Positions 46,899 through 55,181 of a stretch of 64,000 bases of DNA are shown here, one piece after another. Position numbers and translations under genes: made by a program. The notes under the pieces were generated by a model that worked only from the letters and a program-made list of their open reading frames with translations, did no database searches and was not told the origin of the DNA. The stretch is from Pirellulales bacterium (GTDB lineage: Bacteria; Planctomycetota; Planctomycetia; Pirellulales; Lacipirellulaceae): assembly GCA_022841705.1 (NCBI GenBank), contig JALHQZ010000001.1, positions 1,922,001 to 1,986,000 on the forward strand. Reading direction: 5' to 3'. The first letter of the stretch is position 1. Each line of letters begins with the position of its first letter.

Positions 46899-47170
46899 TG
46901 GTCACTCCGGGCTGGTTGGAAGAGCAGCCCTCACTCAGGAGGGTTTTGTTACAAGATTGGTACAGAATATCCAGTCTCTGGTACTTGTGTCAACTGAATT
47001 TTCACAAATTTCGTGAAGTCGATTTTTATCCTGTATTATGCGGTATTCTACCCCACTTCAAGAGGACTTCGCGAGCGTCACGAGGGAGTTCTGCCTTCCA
47101 AAAAGCTAAAAACCGGGCAGAACAAGGTACACTTGTACCAACTTGTACCTAAAGTTCGCCCCTGGCAGAA
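46899..47170. promoter_or_regulatory. Promoter region with GGTACA/TGTACC operator-like repeats
   Basis: GGTACA at 46959-46964, GGTACT at 46980-46985, and GGTACA-CT-TGTACC at 47126-47139 followed by another TGTACC at 47144-47149 within the direct repeat ACTTGTACC. The segment TACAAGATTGGTACA (46950-46964) is nearly the reverse complement of 47134-47149. Such clustered half-sites suggest operators for a regulator encoded beside it. Confidence 0.55.
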
Positions 47171-48439
47171 CTACGGGCGCTTACCGGCCGAGAGCGGCTG
47201 CTCTGCGGTTTGGGACCGCAACAGTTTGGGCAAACTGAAGAGCTCCCGCAGCACCAACACCGCCGCCCCGAAGAGTGCCGACTTTTCCTGCGCCTGCGCC
47301 AGACGCACCGCCAATTGCTGCCGAATTTTGGGGAGCACGCGCTGGTCAAGCTCGCGGCGAATGGCTTCGAGCAGCAGATTGTCCGCGCGATCGATCGAAC
47401 CGCTCACAATCAACACATTCGGCGCGAGGACGTTCACCAAGTTGGCGGCGGCAAGTCCCACATATCGGCCCACATCGAGCACGATCTCGGCGCAATCAGC
47501 GTCGCCGTTGCGGGCGAGCTGATAGATCAGTTCCGGCCGCATGGTTTCGCCGCGCTCCATAGCCGCTCGCACCGCGCTGCCGCGGCCGGCGCTCCATTGT
47601 TGTTCCACGCGCTCGCGCACCGCATCGGCGCGAACGAAGGTTTCCAAACAACCGCGATTTCCGCACTCACATGGTCGGCCTTGCAGGTCGATTACAGTGT
47701 GCCCAATCTCGCCGTCGAACCCGCCGGCGCCCAAGTACAACTCCCCGCGGCGCACCAGGCCCATGCCAATGCCAGTGCGGAGCGAAATCACCAGCTTGAT
47801 GCTAGTGGCACTGTTGTGATCGATCCAATCTTCGTAGATGGCCGCTAAATGACACGCCCGCTCGACTTGCGGGATCAGCCCCAGTTCCTTACCCAGAATG
47901 TCTCGCACGGGCGTATCGCGCCAGTGGGGTAAGTTGGTTGAGCCAATCAGCACGCCGTGCTCGGTATCCACCAGCCCCGGCAGACTGAGCCCGATGCCAT
48001 CGAGCTTGCCGCGTCCCCGCGCCAAAATCTCTGTGCAGAGCCCAATCATCTGCGTGAGGACCGGCTCCGGCGGGCTATGCCGATCGATCACTTGCTCGCG
48101 GTACTCTTCGACTTCCAGATTCAACCCCACCACCGCCACACGCAGCACGTCGGGCTCCAGGTCAATCGCCAGTACACGGCGCGCACTGTTATTGAGTTCC
48201 AGCATCATCGGCGGCCGACCCCCCGAGGGATTCGCGTTCTTGGGCTCGCCAGGAATCTCTCGCACCACGTTCGTGGCGAGCAGCTCAGCAACGATGGACG
48301 TCACGGTTGCCGGATTGAGGTTGGTCCACCGCGACACCTCGGCGCGAAACGTTGGCTGCAGTCGGCGAATCGCCTGCATCACCAGCGTGCGATTCACCTG
48401 GGCAATCAATTCCGAATTGCCGATGCTCAGTTGATCCAT
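47171..48439 (-). CDS. ROK-family transcriptional regulator
   Basis: 422-residue ROK protein: N-terminal winged helix (~20-60) and a sugar-kinase-like fold with the zinc motif CECGNRGCLE at ~270 and the ATP-like loop 'GGFDGEIGH'. Members of this group (NagC/XylR-like) repress sugar or amino-sugar operons and respond to a sugar ligand. It is the last gene of the RraA-amidase-Gfo/Idh unit. The operator cluster between it and the DUF1559 gene is a possible target. Confidence 0.92.
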   Translation of the reverse strand: MDQLSIGNSELIAQVNRTLVMQAIRRLQPTFRAEVSRWTNLNPATVTSIVAELLATNVVREIPGEPKNANPSGGRPPMMLELNNSARRVLAIDLEPDVLRVAVVGLNLEVEEYREQVIDRHSPPEPVLTQMIGLCTEILARGRGKLDGIGLSLPGLVDTEHGVLIGSTNLPHWRDTPVRDILGKELGLIPQVERACHLAAIYEDWIDHNSATSIKLVISLRTGIGMGLVRRGELYLGAGGFDGEIGHTVIDLQGRPCECGNRGCLETFVRADAVRERVEQQWSAGRGSAVRAAMERGETMRPELIYQLARNGDADCAEIVLDVGRYVGLAAANLVNVLAPNVLIVSGSIDRADNLLLEAIRRELDQRVLPKIRQQLAVRLAQAQEKSALFGAAVLVLRELFSLPKLLRSQTAEQPLSAGKRP

Positions 48440-48466
48440 GCAAATCTTGCGGAAAAATCGAGTTGA

Positions 48467-49471
48467 TTAAGAGAAGTACTGCGTGGTCCGCTCGGCGGAA
48501 GATTGCTGGCACGCGTCGAGCAGGCGCTGAATCCACAATCCCTGCGCGCCTGTCGAGACAGGCGCGCGCCGGTCGAGAATTGCTTGGCTGAAATCGTCGA
48601 TTTGTGCGCGATAGAGGTTACCGGGCGGGAGCGGCTGAATGGTTGGTCCGCTAGTGGAACCGGCCTGCAACCACTCGAGCGTGCCGGCTTGCAATTGCCC
48701 CAATGTTCCGTCGGCGAGGAGCGAACCTTGTGATCCGTAAACTTCTAGCCGATTACGCACGCATTCATCGGGCGTGCAGAAAAGGCAATCAACCGTCCCG
48801 ATCACGCCACTCGCAAACTCCAGCAGAATAATTGCGGTATCTTCCACTGCATACTGGTGAACGCGATTCGCCAAGCGGCAGGTTACAGAGCTGATCGGGC
48901 TACCGACGATCATTTCCAACAGATCAAGGCAGTGCGGCGCGAGGTCGGGCAGGGGCCCGCCGCCGCCTTGAGCCGGGTCCTGCCGCCAAGCGCCCGCCTG
49001 GGGGGGATATGAGTAGGAAAGTTGCGCGCGGACATAACTAATTCCGCCCAGGTCGCCCCGCTGGACGAGCTCCGCCGCGCGCCGGTGGTGGGGATGATGC
49101 CGCATCATGGTGCCAACGCCAAGCGTGACGCCGGCTTGCTCACAGGCTGCGAGCATCGGCTCGACATCAGCGGCCGAGAGCCCGAGCGGTTTTTCACATA
49201 GCACATGTCGACCACTTGCCGCGGCGAGCTCGACTTGCCGCCGATGACAGTTCACCGGGCTCGCGATGTAAACGGCGTCGAAATCGTAATCGAAGAGCGC
49301 TGCTTCGGTGCGGGCGGCGGGAACTCCAAATTGCGCGGCGACTTCCTGCCCGGAATGAGGTGAATAGACCGCCACCAATTCCGCGTTAGCGGCGGGCAAA
49401 ATACCTTCCGGAATGGTTCGGCGGCGGGCAATGCCGCCCGCCCCCATCACTCCCCAGCGGATGCGAGCCAT
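48467..49471 (-). CDS. Gfo/Idh/MocA family oxidoreductase
   Basis: NAD(P)-dependent oxidoreductase, 334 residues: Rossmann motif GVMGAGGIARR at the start and CEKPLG at ~91, the usual catalytic region. ATG 49471 with AGGAG 8 bases upstream gives a normal start; the longer start at 49492 would overlap the upstream amidase further. Probably oxidises a sugar-like or cyclitol-like substrate. Start lies inside the end of the amidase gene. Confidence 0.92.
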   Translation of the reverse strand: MARIRWGVMGAGGIARRRTIPEGILPAANAELVAVYSPHSGQEVAAQFGVPAARTEAALFDYDFDAVYIASPVNCHRRQVELAAASGRHVLCEKPLGLSAADVEPMLAACEQAGVTLGVGTMMRHHPHHRRAAELVQRGDLGGISYVRAQLSYSYPPQAGAWRQDPAQGGGGPLPDLAPHCLDLLEMIVGSPISSVTCRLANRVHQYAVEDTAIILLEFASGVIGTVDCLFCTPDECVRNRLEVYGSQGSLLADGTLGQLQAGTLEWLQAGSTSGPTIQPLPPGNLYRAQIDDFSQAILDRRAPVSTGAQGLWIQRLLDACQQSSAERTTQYFS

Positions 49472-50484
49472 CGGGCGAGCTCCTGTTGACAAGGTTGTGG
49501 CAAGTCACGCACCGCGATGCCGGCGGCGACGGTTTGACAGTTCGCGTTAACAATCCCCCCCAATTCCAACACGCCCGCTTGGCTGATGAGCTGGTAACTG
49601 TCGGCGCGGTGCATCTGGAGGTCGCGCGCCAGCCAATCAAGCAGGCGACTGTACGCCGTGCTGATCGCCACGCGCAAATCTTGCGCGGTTGAGACGGCGA
49701 AAATTCGGTTATCGGCGATGATTCGGGGGGCAGTGATCGCACGGTTCACAAGTTTGCGGAGGGAAATGCTCACTACGCCGCTGGTTTCAATTCCGCCCCC
49801 CACAATTTCGCCGGCGCCTTGCGCGGCGTGTAAGTCCCCCAGCAGCAGGCCCCCGCCACTGGCGAAGACCGGCAGCAGCACCGTGGCGCCGGGGGCGATG
49901 AGCGGCAGATCGAGATTACCGCCGAAGTCGCCGGCGAGCAGGCTCGAAATTTCGCCGCCGTCCAAAGGGCAGACGCCCAAACTACCGATCATCGGCCGCA
50001 GCGGAACAACAAGCGGATGATCCCCCAACGGGTTCTCCACGCGCGCAATTCGGTGGTGAATATCGATCTGCCACTGATAAAGGTGACGGGGTACGAGTTC
50101 TCGCTGATTGGTCGGTTCGGCGCGCAAGAACTCGCGGCGCGAGAGCAAACCGTGATCGGGCGCGAGGAGCGTGGCGCCTTGCGTTCTGTCGAGCTGAATC
50201 TCTTTGACTTCGACTGCCAAACAATCGCCCGGTTCCAGTCCGTTGATGGCGATCGGCCCCGCTAATGGATTTCCTTCAAACAGCGGCGCGTCGGTAGATT
50301 GCTGCCGCTGAGCGGGCGAGAGCTGCGACCCATCGGCGAGGCCGTTGTCGGAGTCGGGGCAGATGATGGAAAGCGTGGCGCCCGATTCCACGTGCAGCGC
50401 CACATCGTGAGGCCCCCAAGTATATTTGAACTGCGGCGAGAAAAACTGGGCGGGCATGACTCGATAGTCGTAGGAGGCCTCCAT
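49447..50484 (-). CDS. Acetamidase/formamidase family protein
   Basis: 345-residue FmdA/AmdA-type amidohydrolase that releases ammonia from small amides. Family features visible: 'VESGATLSIICPDSDNGL', 'GPIAINGLEPGDCLAVEV', 'PLRPMIGSLGVCP', and 'LLLGDLHAAQGAGEIVGGGIE' with the His and Glu residues of the active site. Its start overlaps the RraA stop by 1 base. It could act on an amide released from the pathway substrate. Confidence 0.88.
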   Translation of the reverse strand: MEASYDYRVMPAQFFSPQFKYTWGPHDVALHVESGATLSIICPDSDNGLADGSQLSPAQRQQSTDAPLFEGNPLAGPIAINGLEPGDCLAVEVKEIQLDRTQGATLLAPDHGLLSRREFLRAEPTNQRELVPRHLYQWQIDIHHRIARVENPLGDHPLVVPLRPMIGSLGVCPLDGGEISSLLAGDFGGNLDLPLIAPGATVLLPVFASGGGLLLGDLHAAQGAGEIVGGGIETSGVVSISLRKLVNRAITAPRIIADNRIFAVSTAQDLRVAISTAYSRLLDWLARDLQMHRADSYQLISQAGVLELGGIVNANCQTVAAGIAVRDLPQPCQQELARWLASAGE

Positions 50485-51143
50485 TACTGGCGGGCGAGGT
50501 TAGCGGCTTCGGCGAGCGGTAGTCCGACCTCCAGGGCGCTGGCGAAACGGTGTTCAAACTCGGCAATCTTGGCGGCTTCAAACGCGACCGATTCGACGCT
50601 GTCGGAAGGGATGACCACCACACCCGATTCGTCGGCGACGATCCAATCGCCGGGTGACACTGGGGTCCGCCCGCAGCAAATGGTCGTTTGCCATTCGCCA
50701 ATCTCCGCGTGCGTCCCGGCCCGCGGACAGACGTACCGGCTGAACACGGGAAAGCCAACGGCGCGGATTTCGCCCACGTCGCGCACGGCGCCATCGATCA
50801 CCGCGCCGGCGAGTCCACGAACCTTGGCGCGCTGGGACATCAGCGCGCCCATTGCAATTACGTCGGGCCGGCCGCCGGCGTCAACTATCAGCACTTCGCC
50901 CGGGGCGGCGAGCTCAAGCGCCTGTTCGAGCGCCCAAGTTGCGCCCGGGTAGCAGCGAACGGTGAAGGCGGGGCCGGCGATGCGGCTGCTGGGGTCCACT
51001 GCCGAAAACCCTCCCTCAAGCGACTGAAACGCCTTGCCCAGTTTGCGGAGGGCATCGGAGACGACAGGGCTTCCCCATGCGGTCCAACGCCCGGCCGAAA
51101 CGGTGGAGCTGGCGGCGAGTTCGGCGGCAAAAGAAGGAGACAT
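50484..51143 (-). CDS. RraA family aldolase/decarboxylase-like protein
   Basis: 219-residue RraA-type protein: 'GGRPDVIAMGALMSQRAKVR' and 'GAVIDGAVRDVGEIRAVGF', the conserved Arg/Asp block seen in 4-hydroxy-4-methyl-2-oxoglutarate aldolases and the RNase E regulator fold. ATG 51143 preferred: the ORF extends to 51398 but upstream residues are Arg-rich. Heads a minus-strand unit with amidase, Gfo/Idh and ROK genes. Confidence 0.87.
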   Translation of the reverse strand: MSPSFAAELAASSTVSAGRWTAWGSPVVSDALRKLGKAFQSLEGGFSAVDPSSRIAGPAFTVRCYPGATWALEQALELAAPGEVLIVDAGGRPDVIAMGALMSQRAKVRGLAGAVIDGAVRDVGEIRAVGFPVFSRYVCPRAGTHAEIGEWQTTICCGRTPVSPGDWIVADESGVVVIPSDSVESVAFEAAKIAEFEHRFASALEVGLPLAEAANLARQ

Positions 51144-51185
51144 GCTCTGGAGAAATGGGCGCAAGGAGGTTAGTTTAGGGACTAA
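51144..51185. promoter_or_regulatory. Short divergent promoter with TTTAG-GGA-CTAAA palindrome
   Basis: Only 42 bases separate the RraA and M24 genes. TTTAG (51174-51178) and CTAAA (51182-51186) form a palindrome touching the M24 start codon, so a bound protein would block it. AAGGAGG lies at 51163-51169. Confidence 0.35.
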
Positions 51186-52352
51186 ATGAAGTCTAATCCG
51201 CCTCCTCCTCGTTCGCAACCACATACTCCGGTCGAAGTAGAAATCTGCGCGCCACCGACGGGACTCCGCCCCGACGCTTGCCGAGAGCGGCAACGGAATC
51301 TGGTTGAACCACTTGGCAAGCTGGGGCTGGCCGGAGCGGTGCTGAGTGATCGCCGACATCTCTATTACTTCACCGGTTTGTGGGTGGCGAGTTACCACAC
51401 GCCCCTCTTGCAGATGACGGCGGAGGGAGCTGCTACGCTGTGGGCGCCGGCGGAGCTAGAGCTGGATGCGGTCGCCGCTGATCGCGTGGAACGATTCGAT
51501 TGGAACCGATTGGGAACGCTGCTGGAAGATTGGCGAACGCCGCTCTCTTCGCGCATCGGCGACCAACTTCCCGCGGGGGCGCGGATTGGATTCGATCGGC
51601 TTTCAGCCGTCGTTAGCGGCAAGCAGGAGTGGGTCGATCTTACCCCCCAACTGTTGCAGTTACGCCGGGCGAAAATGCGTGATGAAGTGGCGCTCGTGCG
51701 GCACGCGATTCGTGGTTGCGAGGCGGCGTACGCGCGGGCGGCGGAGATCATTCGTTCCGGTGTGCGGGAGATTGACATCTATGCGGAAGTCCAAGCGGCT
51801 GCGGTGAAAGCGGTCGGCGAACCGATCGGCGAACTGGGGAACGACTTTCAAGCCGGCAGCGGCGGGGGGCCTCCGCGCACGCGCAAGGTGGAAGCGGGCG
51901 AACTGATGCCGCTGGACGTGGCCGTTTCCGTGCGCGGATATCGGTGTGATCTGTGCCGCACGTTCGTTGTCGGCGGTGAACCGACACCGGCGCAACAGCA
52001 AGCTGGTGACTTGGTGCTAGAAGCTCTCGCCGCGGTAGAAAGCGCTGCGCTGGCGGGGGCGTCGGGTAAGAAGCTGTACGATCTGGCTCGGCAAAAGCTC
52101 TTGTCGGCTGGCCGCTGGGAGTTTCCGCACCACTTAGGGCATGGCACGGGGCTCGGCATTCACGAAGCGCCACGACTCAATCCGCACTGGGATGATGTGT
52201 TGACAGTGGGGGACCTGTTCACCATGGAACCGGGGCTCTACGGCGACGACTTGCGCGGCGGCGTGCGCATCGAAGAGAATTATTGGCTGACCGAAACGGG
52301 GCTCGAGCGCTTGTCGCAATTTCCACGTGGCCTCGTGTTGTGCGGCGACTGA
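51186..52352 (+). CDS. M24-family metallopeptidase (Xaa-Pro aminopeptidase-like)
   Basis: 388-residue pita-bread-fold peptidase. All five metal ligands can be seen: Asp in PLDVAVSVRGYRCD (two Asp 11 apart), His in HHLGHGTGLGIHE, Glu in MEPGLY and Glu in RIEEN. N-terminal creatinase-like domain ~30-160. This fold includes prolidases, creatinase and ectoine hydrolase (DoeA/EutD), so activity on a non-peptide amide is possible. Transcribed alone toward a convergent PLP-enzyme gene 23 bases away. Confidence 0.9.
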   Translation: MKSNPPPPRSQPHTPVEVEICAPPTGLRPDACRERQRNLVEPLGKLGLAGAVLSDRRHLYYFTGLWVASYHTPLLQMTAEGAATLWAPAELELDAVAADRVERFDWNRLGTLLEDWRTPLSSRIGDQLPAGARIGFDRLSAVVSGKQEWVDLTPQLLQLRRAKMRDEVALVRHAIRGCEAAYARAAEIIRSGVREIDIYAEVQAAAVKAVGEPIGELGNDFQAGSGGGPPRTRKVEAGELMPLDVAVSVRGYRCDLCRTFVVGGEPTPAQQQAGDLVLEALAAVESAALAGASGKKLYDLARQKLLSAGRWEFPHHLGHGTGLGIHEAPRLNPHWDDVLTVGDLFTMEPGLYGDDLRGGVRIEENYWLTETGLERLSQFPRGLVLCGD

Positions 52353-52374
52353 CTTTCCACCCCGTGAAAAAGCA

Positions 52375-53445
52375 CTAAACTCGTTCGAACAACTCGTCAG
52401 CGCTTACCAGCGGGCAGCTTGTGTCGGCGATCATCGCTTCGGCGGCGGCGGAGTCCTTGAATCCACTGCCGGTGACGATGCAGACGACGCGCTCGCCACT
52501 TCCAATCTCACCGCTCGCGATCGCTTGCGCGGCGCCGGCCAGCGCGACAGCGCCGGCGGGTTCGGTGAAGATGCCTTCTTCGCGGGCCAGCCGCTTTTGC
52601 AAGGCGAACACGGCTGCATCGGAAACCAAGTAGCCCGTGCCGCCCGAAGCGCGACATGCCGCGATCACGTCATCGCCGTCGAGCACAATGGGCACCTGCA
52701 AACCGCTGATGGTGGTGGTGCAATCAACACGCTCGGCGCGTTCGCGGCCGGTGCGCAGTGCCCGGGCGATAGTGGCGTTGCCTTCCGGCTGCACGCAATG
52801 AATTTTGGGACTACGGCGCAAGTGGCCTGTGCGCACCAGGTCATAAAATCCGCGTGCGATGGCAAGCGTTAGCCCGCCCCCACCCGCGGAGACGAACACG
52901 TGATCGATCGATTCAAGCTGCTCCGCCAATTCGTAAGCAATGGTCTGCACGCCCGCCATGCCGAGCGGGCTGTAACAATAAGCGCTGATTTGCAGGGCGA
53001 TGTCCGGACGCTGTGCCGCCGCCGTGAGACGATCAAGCACCTGCGCCGTGATTGCCGGATCGATGCCAAATCCGCGCACCCGGAGCAGCGTTGCGCCGTA
53101 GGCCAACATTTGGGTCAGCTTGCCGAGGGGCGCCGGTTCGACAATTGCAATGGTGCAAGGCAGGTTCGCCCCGGCGCAATACGCGGCAAGGGCGGAACCG
53201 GTGTTGCCGCTGGAGGTGGCCAGGCACTTCGTTTGGCCGCGGCTGCGCATGTGCGAAATCGCCGCCGCCGCGAAGCGGTCCTTGTACGAGCCCGTGGGGT
53301 TGCTGGTTTCCAGTTTCAGCGAAAGCTGCGGTAGCCCTAGAGCGGGCCCCAGCCGCTGGGAAGGGACGACCGGCGTTTGCCCTTCGCCCAACGTGACCCG
53401 GTGCGCGGGACTGTCGAGCAGTTTTTCGTACCGCCAGATGCTCAT
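52375..53445 (-). CDS. Threonine synthase/dehydratase-like PLP enzyme
   Basis: Fold-type II PLP enzyme, 356 residues. Schiff-base Lys in SNPTGSYKDRFAAAA and the phosphate loop SSGNTGSALA; a glycine-rich turn SAGGGGLTLA follows. Resembles threonine synthases and the threonine dehydratase-like EutB of ectoine clusters; diagnostic residues do not decide. ATG 53445 has AAAGG upstream; TTG 53451 is an alternative. Last gene of the M81-AstE/AspA-SDR unit. Confidence 0.88.
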   Translation of the reverse strand: MSIWRYEKLLDSPAHRVTLGEGQTPVVPSQRLGPALGLPQLSLKLETSNPTGSYKDRFAAAAISHMRSRGQTKCLATSSGNTGSALAAYCAGANLPCTIAIVEPAPLGKLTQMLAYGATLLRVRGFGIDPAITAQVLDRLTAAAQRPDIALQISAYCYSPLGMAGVQTIAYELAEQLESIDHVFVSAGGGGLTLAIARGFYDLVRTGHLRRSPKIHCVQPEGNATIARALRTGRERAERVDCTTTISGLQVPIVLDGDDVIAACRASGGTGYLVSDAAVFALQKRLAREEGIFTEPAGAVALAGAAQAIASGEIGSGERVVCIVTGSGFKDSAAAEAMIADTSCPLVSADELFERV

Positions 53446-53455
53446 TGCCAAGCCT

Positions 53456-54259
53456 TTAGGGATAATCTTGTGGATAGTGGCGGCGCTTCATCCCGAGCGG
53501 CAAATGCTGCCGGGACCAGCCTCCATCCACCGTGAGCGTGGTTCCTGTGATGTAGGCCGCTTGGTCGCTGGCAAGGAAGACGAGCACGTCGGCCACTTCC
53601 TGCGGCTTGCCCCAGTGGCCGGTCATAATCATCTCTTCGCTGAACTTGCGAATCTCGTCATCTTCCGCGGCCTGGCTAACATCTCGGCTCAGCTCCGTGT
53701 CGATGGCGCCTGGCTGCACGTTCACCACGCGAATGCCAACCGGGCCATAGAGCGAAGCGAGCTCGTAGGTCAAGGCATCAAGCGCGCCCTTGCTGGCGAT
53801 GTAAGCGGGTGAAATGCCGGCAGCCTGCAGCGACATGACGCTGCCAATGTTGAGAATGACACCCCGCCCGTGGCGTTCCATTTCCGCCGCCGCCCAGCGC
53901 GAGAGGAACGCCGGCGAAGTGATGCAGATGCGCAGTGTACGGTCCCAACTATCGAGCGTGACGTGTCGCATCGAACCGAGTTCGCGCCACGCCGCATTGT
54001 TCACCAGCACATCGACTCGGCCGAAGCGTTCCATCGTGAGCGGAACGATGGTTTCGGTGAAGGCGATATCGGCCAGATCACCGGCGATGGCAAGTGTGGA
54101 CGTCGGCAATTCGGTGGCGACTTGCTGAAGCCCTTCGGCCGTGGTGGCGACCAGCGCAAGCTGGTACCCAGCCCGCGCAAAGGCGTGCGCCGTGGCGGCG
54201 CCAATGCCGCGTGAAGCGCCAGTGATGATCGCTACCCGTCCGACAGATTGTTCGCCCAT
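53456..54259 (-). CDS. SDR-family oxidoreductase
   Basis: 267-residue short-chain dehydrogenase: TGASRGIGAAT near the start, Ser in NIGSVMS and Tyr-x3-Lys in AYIASKG, the complete catalytic set. ATG 54259 gives a normal length; upstream residues in the longer ORF are unlike the family. It follows the AstE/AspA gene with a 13-base gap. Probable role: reduction or oxidation of a pathway intermediate. Confidence 0.9.
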   Translation of the reverse strand: MGEQSVGRVAIITGASRGIGAATAHAFARAGYQLALVATTAEGLQQVATELPTSTLAIAGDLADIAFTETIVPLTMERFGRVDVLVNNAAWRELGSMRHVTLDSWDRTLRICITSPAFLSRWAAAEMERHGRGVILNIGSVMSLQAAGISPAYIASKGALDALTYELASLYGPVGIRVVNVQPGAIDTELSRDVSQAAEDDEIRKFSEEMIMTGHWGKPQEVADVLVFLASDQAAYITGTTLTVDGGWSRQHLPLGMKRRHYPQDYP

Positions 54260-54272
54260 GTTGCAGCGGTCC

Positions 54273-55181
54273 TTAAATGCTCTGAAACTCGACGACCACG
54301 GCGAGGCCATCTCCCGGCTCGACAGGCAACGGCGCCGACAGACAGACAACATGCCCGGCTTGGCTCGCGAAGATTGTTGATCTTTCACCGCTGCCTGTTG
54401 CGGTGACCCAGCCGATGGTTTGCCCCGCGTGTACCAATTCGCCCACTCTGGCGGCCGGGGCGAACAGTCCGGCGTGCGGCGCGGGATGACTCGACTGGAG
54501 ATGTCCCGCCCCAGGCCGGGAGTCGTCCGCCCAGTACCGAGTTTGGGTCGGCAGGGCAGGGTGATCAATCATCGCCAAACTCGCCAGCACGTTGAGACAA
54601 CCCTCGGCGAGCGCCCGCACGGCCGTTCGGCAGCAGCCCTCGCCTCCCAGGTATTCAACATAGATTGCCGGCACGTTGGCGTCTCGCGCAGCCGAGAGCG
54701 TTCGGCCTTGCGGCGAGGGTTCCGTGCCCCATACAACGGGCAAATTGAACGCGCGGGCCAGCTGACGCTGCCGTTCCAAGATTTCCGCATCGGGATGCAG
54801 CATGAACCCCGCGAGCGGCCAGAGCCGATAGCGCCGGCCGCCGGTGTGCAGATCGATCAGATAATCGGCGGAGTGAATCAATTCTGTTGCCGCGTGGGCA
54901 ACGCGCTCGGTGAGGGAACCGTCCACGCGGCCCGGAAAGGTGCGGGCCAGATCGAGGCCATCTTCCCCGACGCGCGTTTTCAAGCGGCGTGCCGATCGGT
55001 TCAAGACGGGCACAATGGTCACGCGACCACGCTGCAAGTGGCCCGTGATTTTGCGCGACAAGCGGCGGCAAGCAACCATCGGCTCGCGTTCGTCGCCATG
55101 CACGCCTGCCAGCACAAGCACGTGCGGACCGGCAGAGGGTGCTTGTTCGGTAAGGCATTCAAACAGCTCGGTAGCGCTCAT
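54273..55181 (-). CDS. Succinylglutamate desuccinylase/aspartoacylase family deacylase
   Basis: Zinc carboxypeptidase-like deacylase of 302 residues. Metal-binding pattern visible: GVHGDE (His, Glu) near residue 30 and DLHTGG (His) near 125. Related enzymes remove acetyl or succinyl groups from amino acids (AstE, AspA, DoeB). ATG 55181 overlaps the M81 stop as ATGA; ORF upstream of it is Arg/His-rich and not family-like. Second gene of the unit. Confidence 0.86.
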   Translation of the reverse strand: MSATELFECLTEQAPSAGPHVLVLAGVHGDEREPMVACRRLSRKITGHLQRGRVTIVPVLNRSARRLKTRVGEDGLDLARTFPGRVDGSLTERVAHAATELIHSADYLIDLHTGGRRYRLWPLAGFMLHPDAEILERQRQLARAFNLPVVWGTEPSPQGRTLSAARDANVPAIYVEYLGGEGCCRTAVRALAEGCLNVLASLAMIDHPALPTQTRYWADDSRPGAGHLQSSHPAPHAGLFAPAARVGELVHAGQTIGWVTATGSGERSTIFASQAGHVVCLSAPLPVEPGDGLAVVVEFQSI

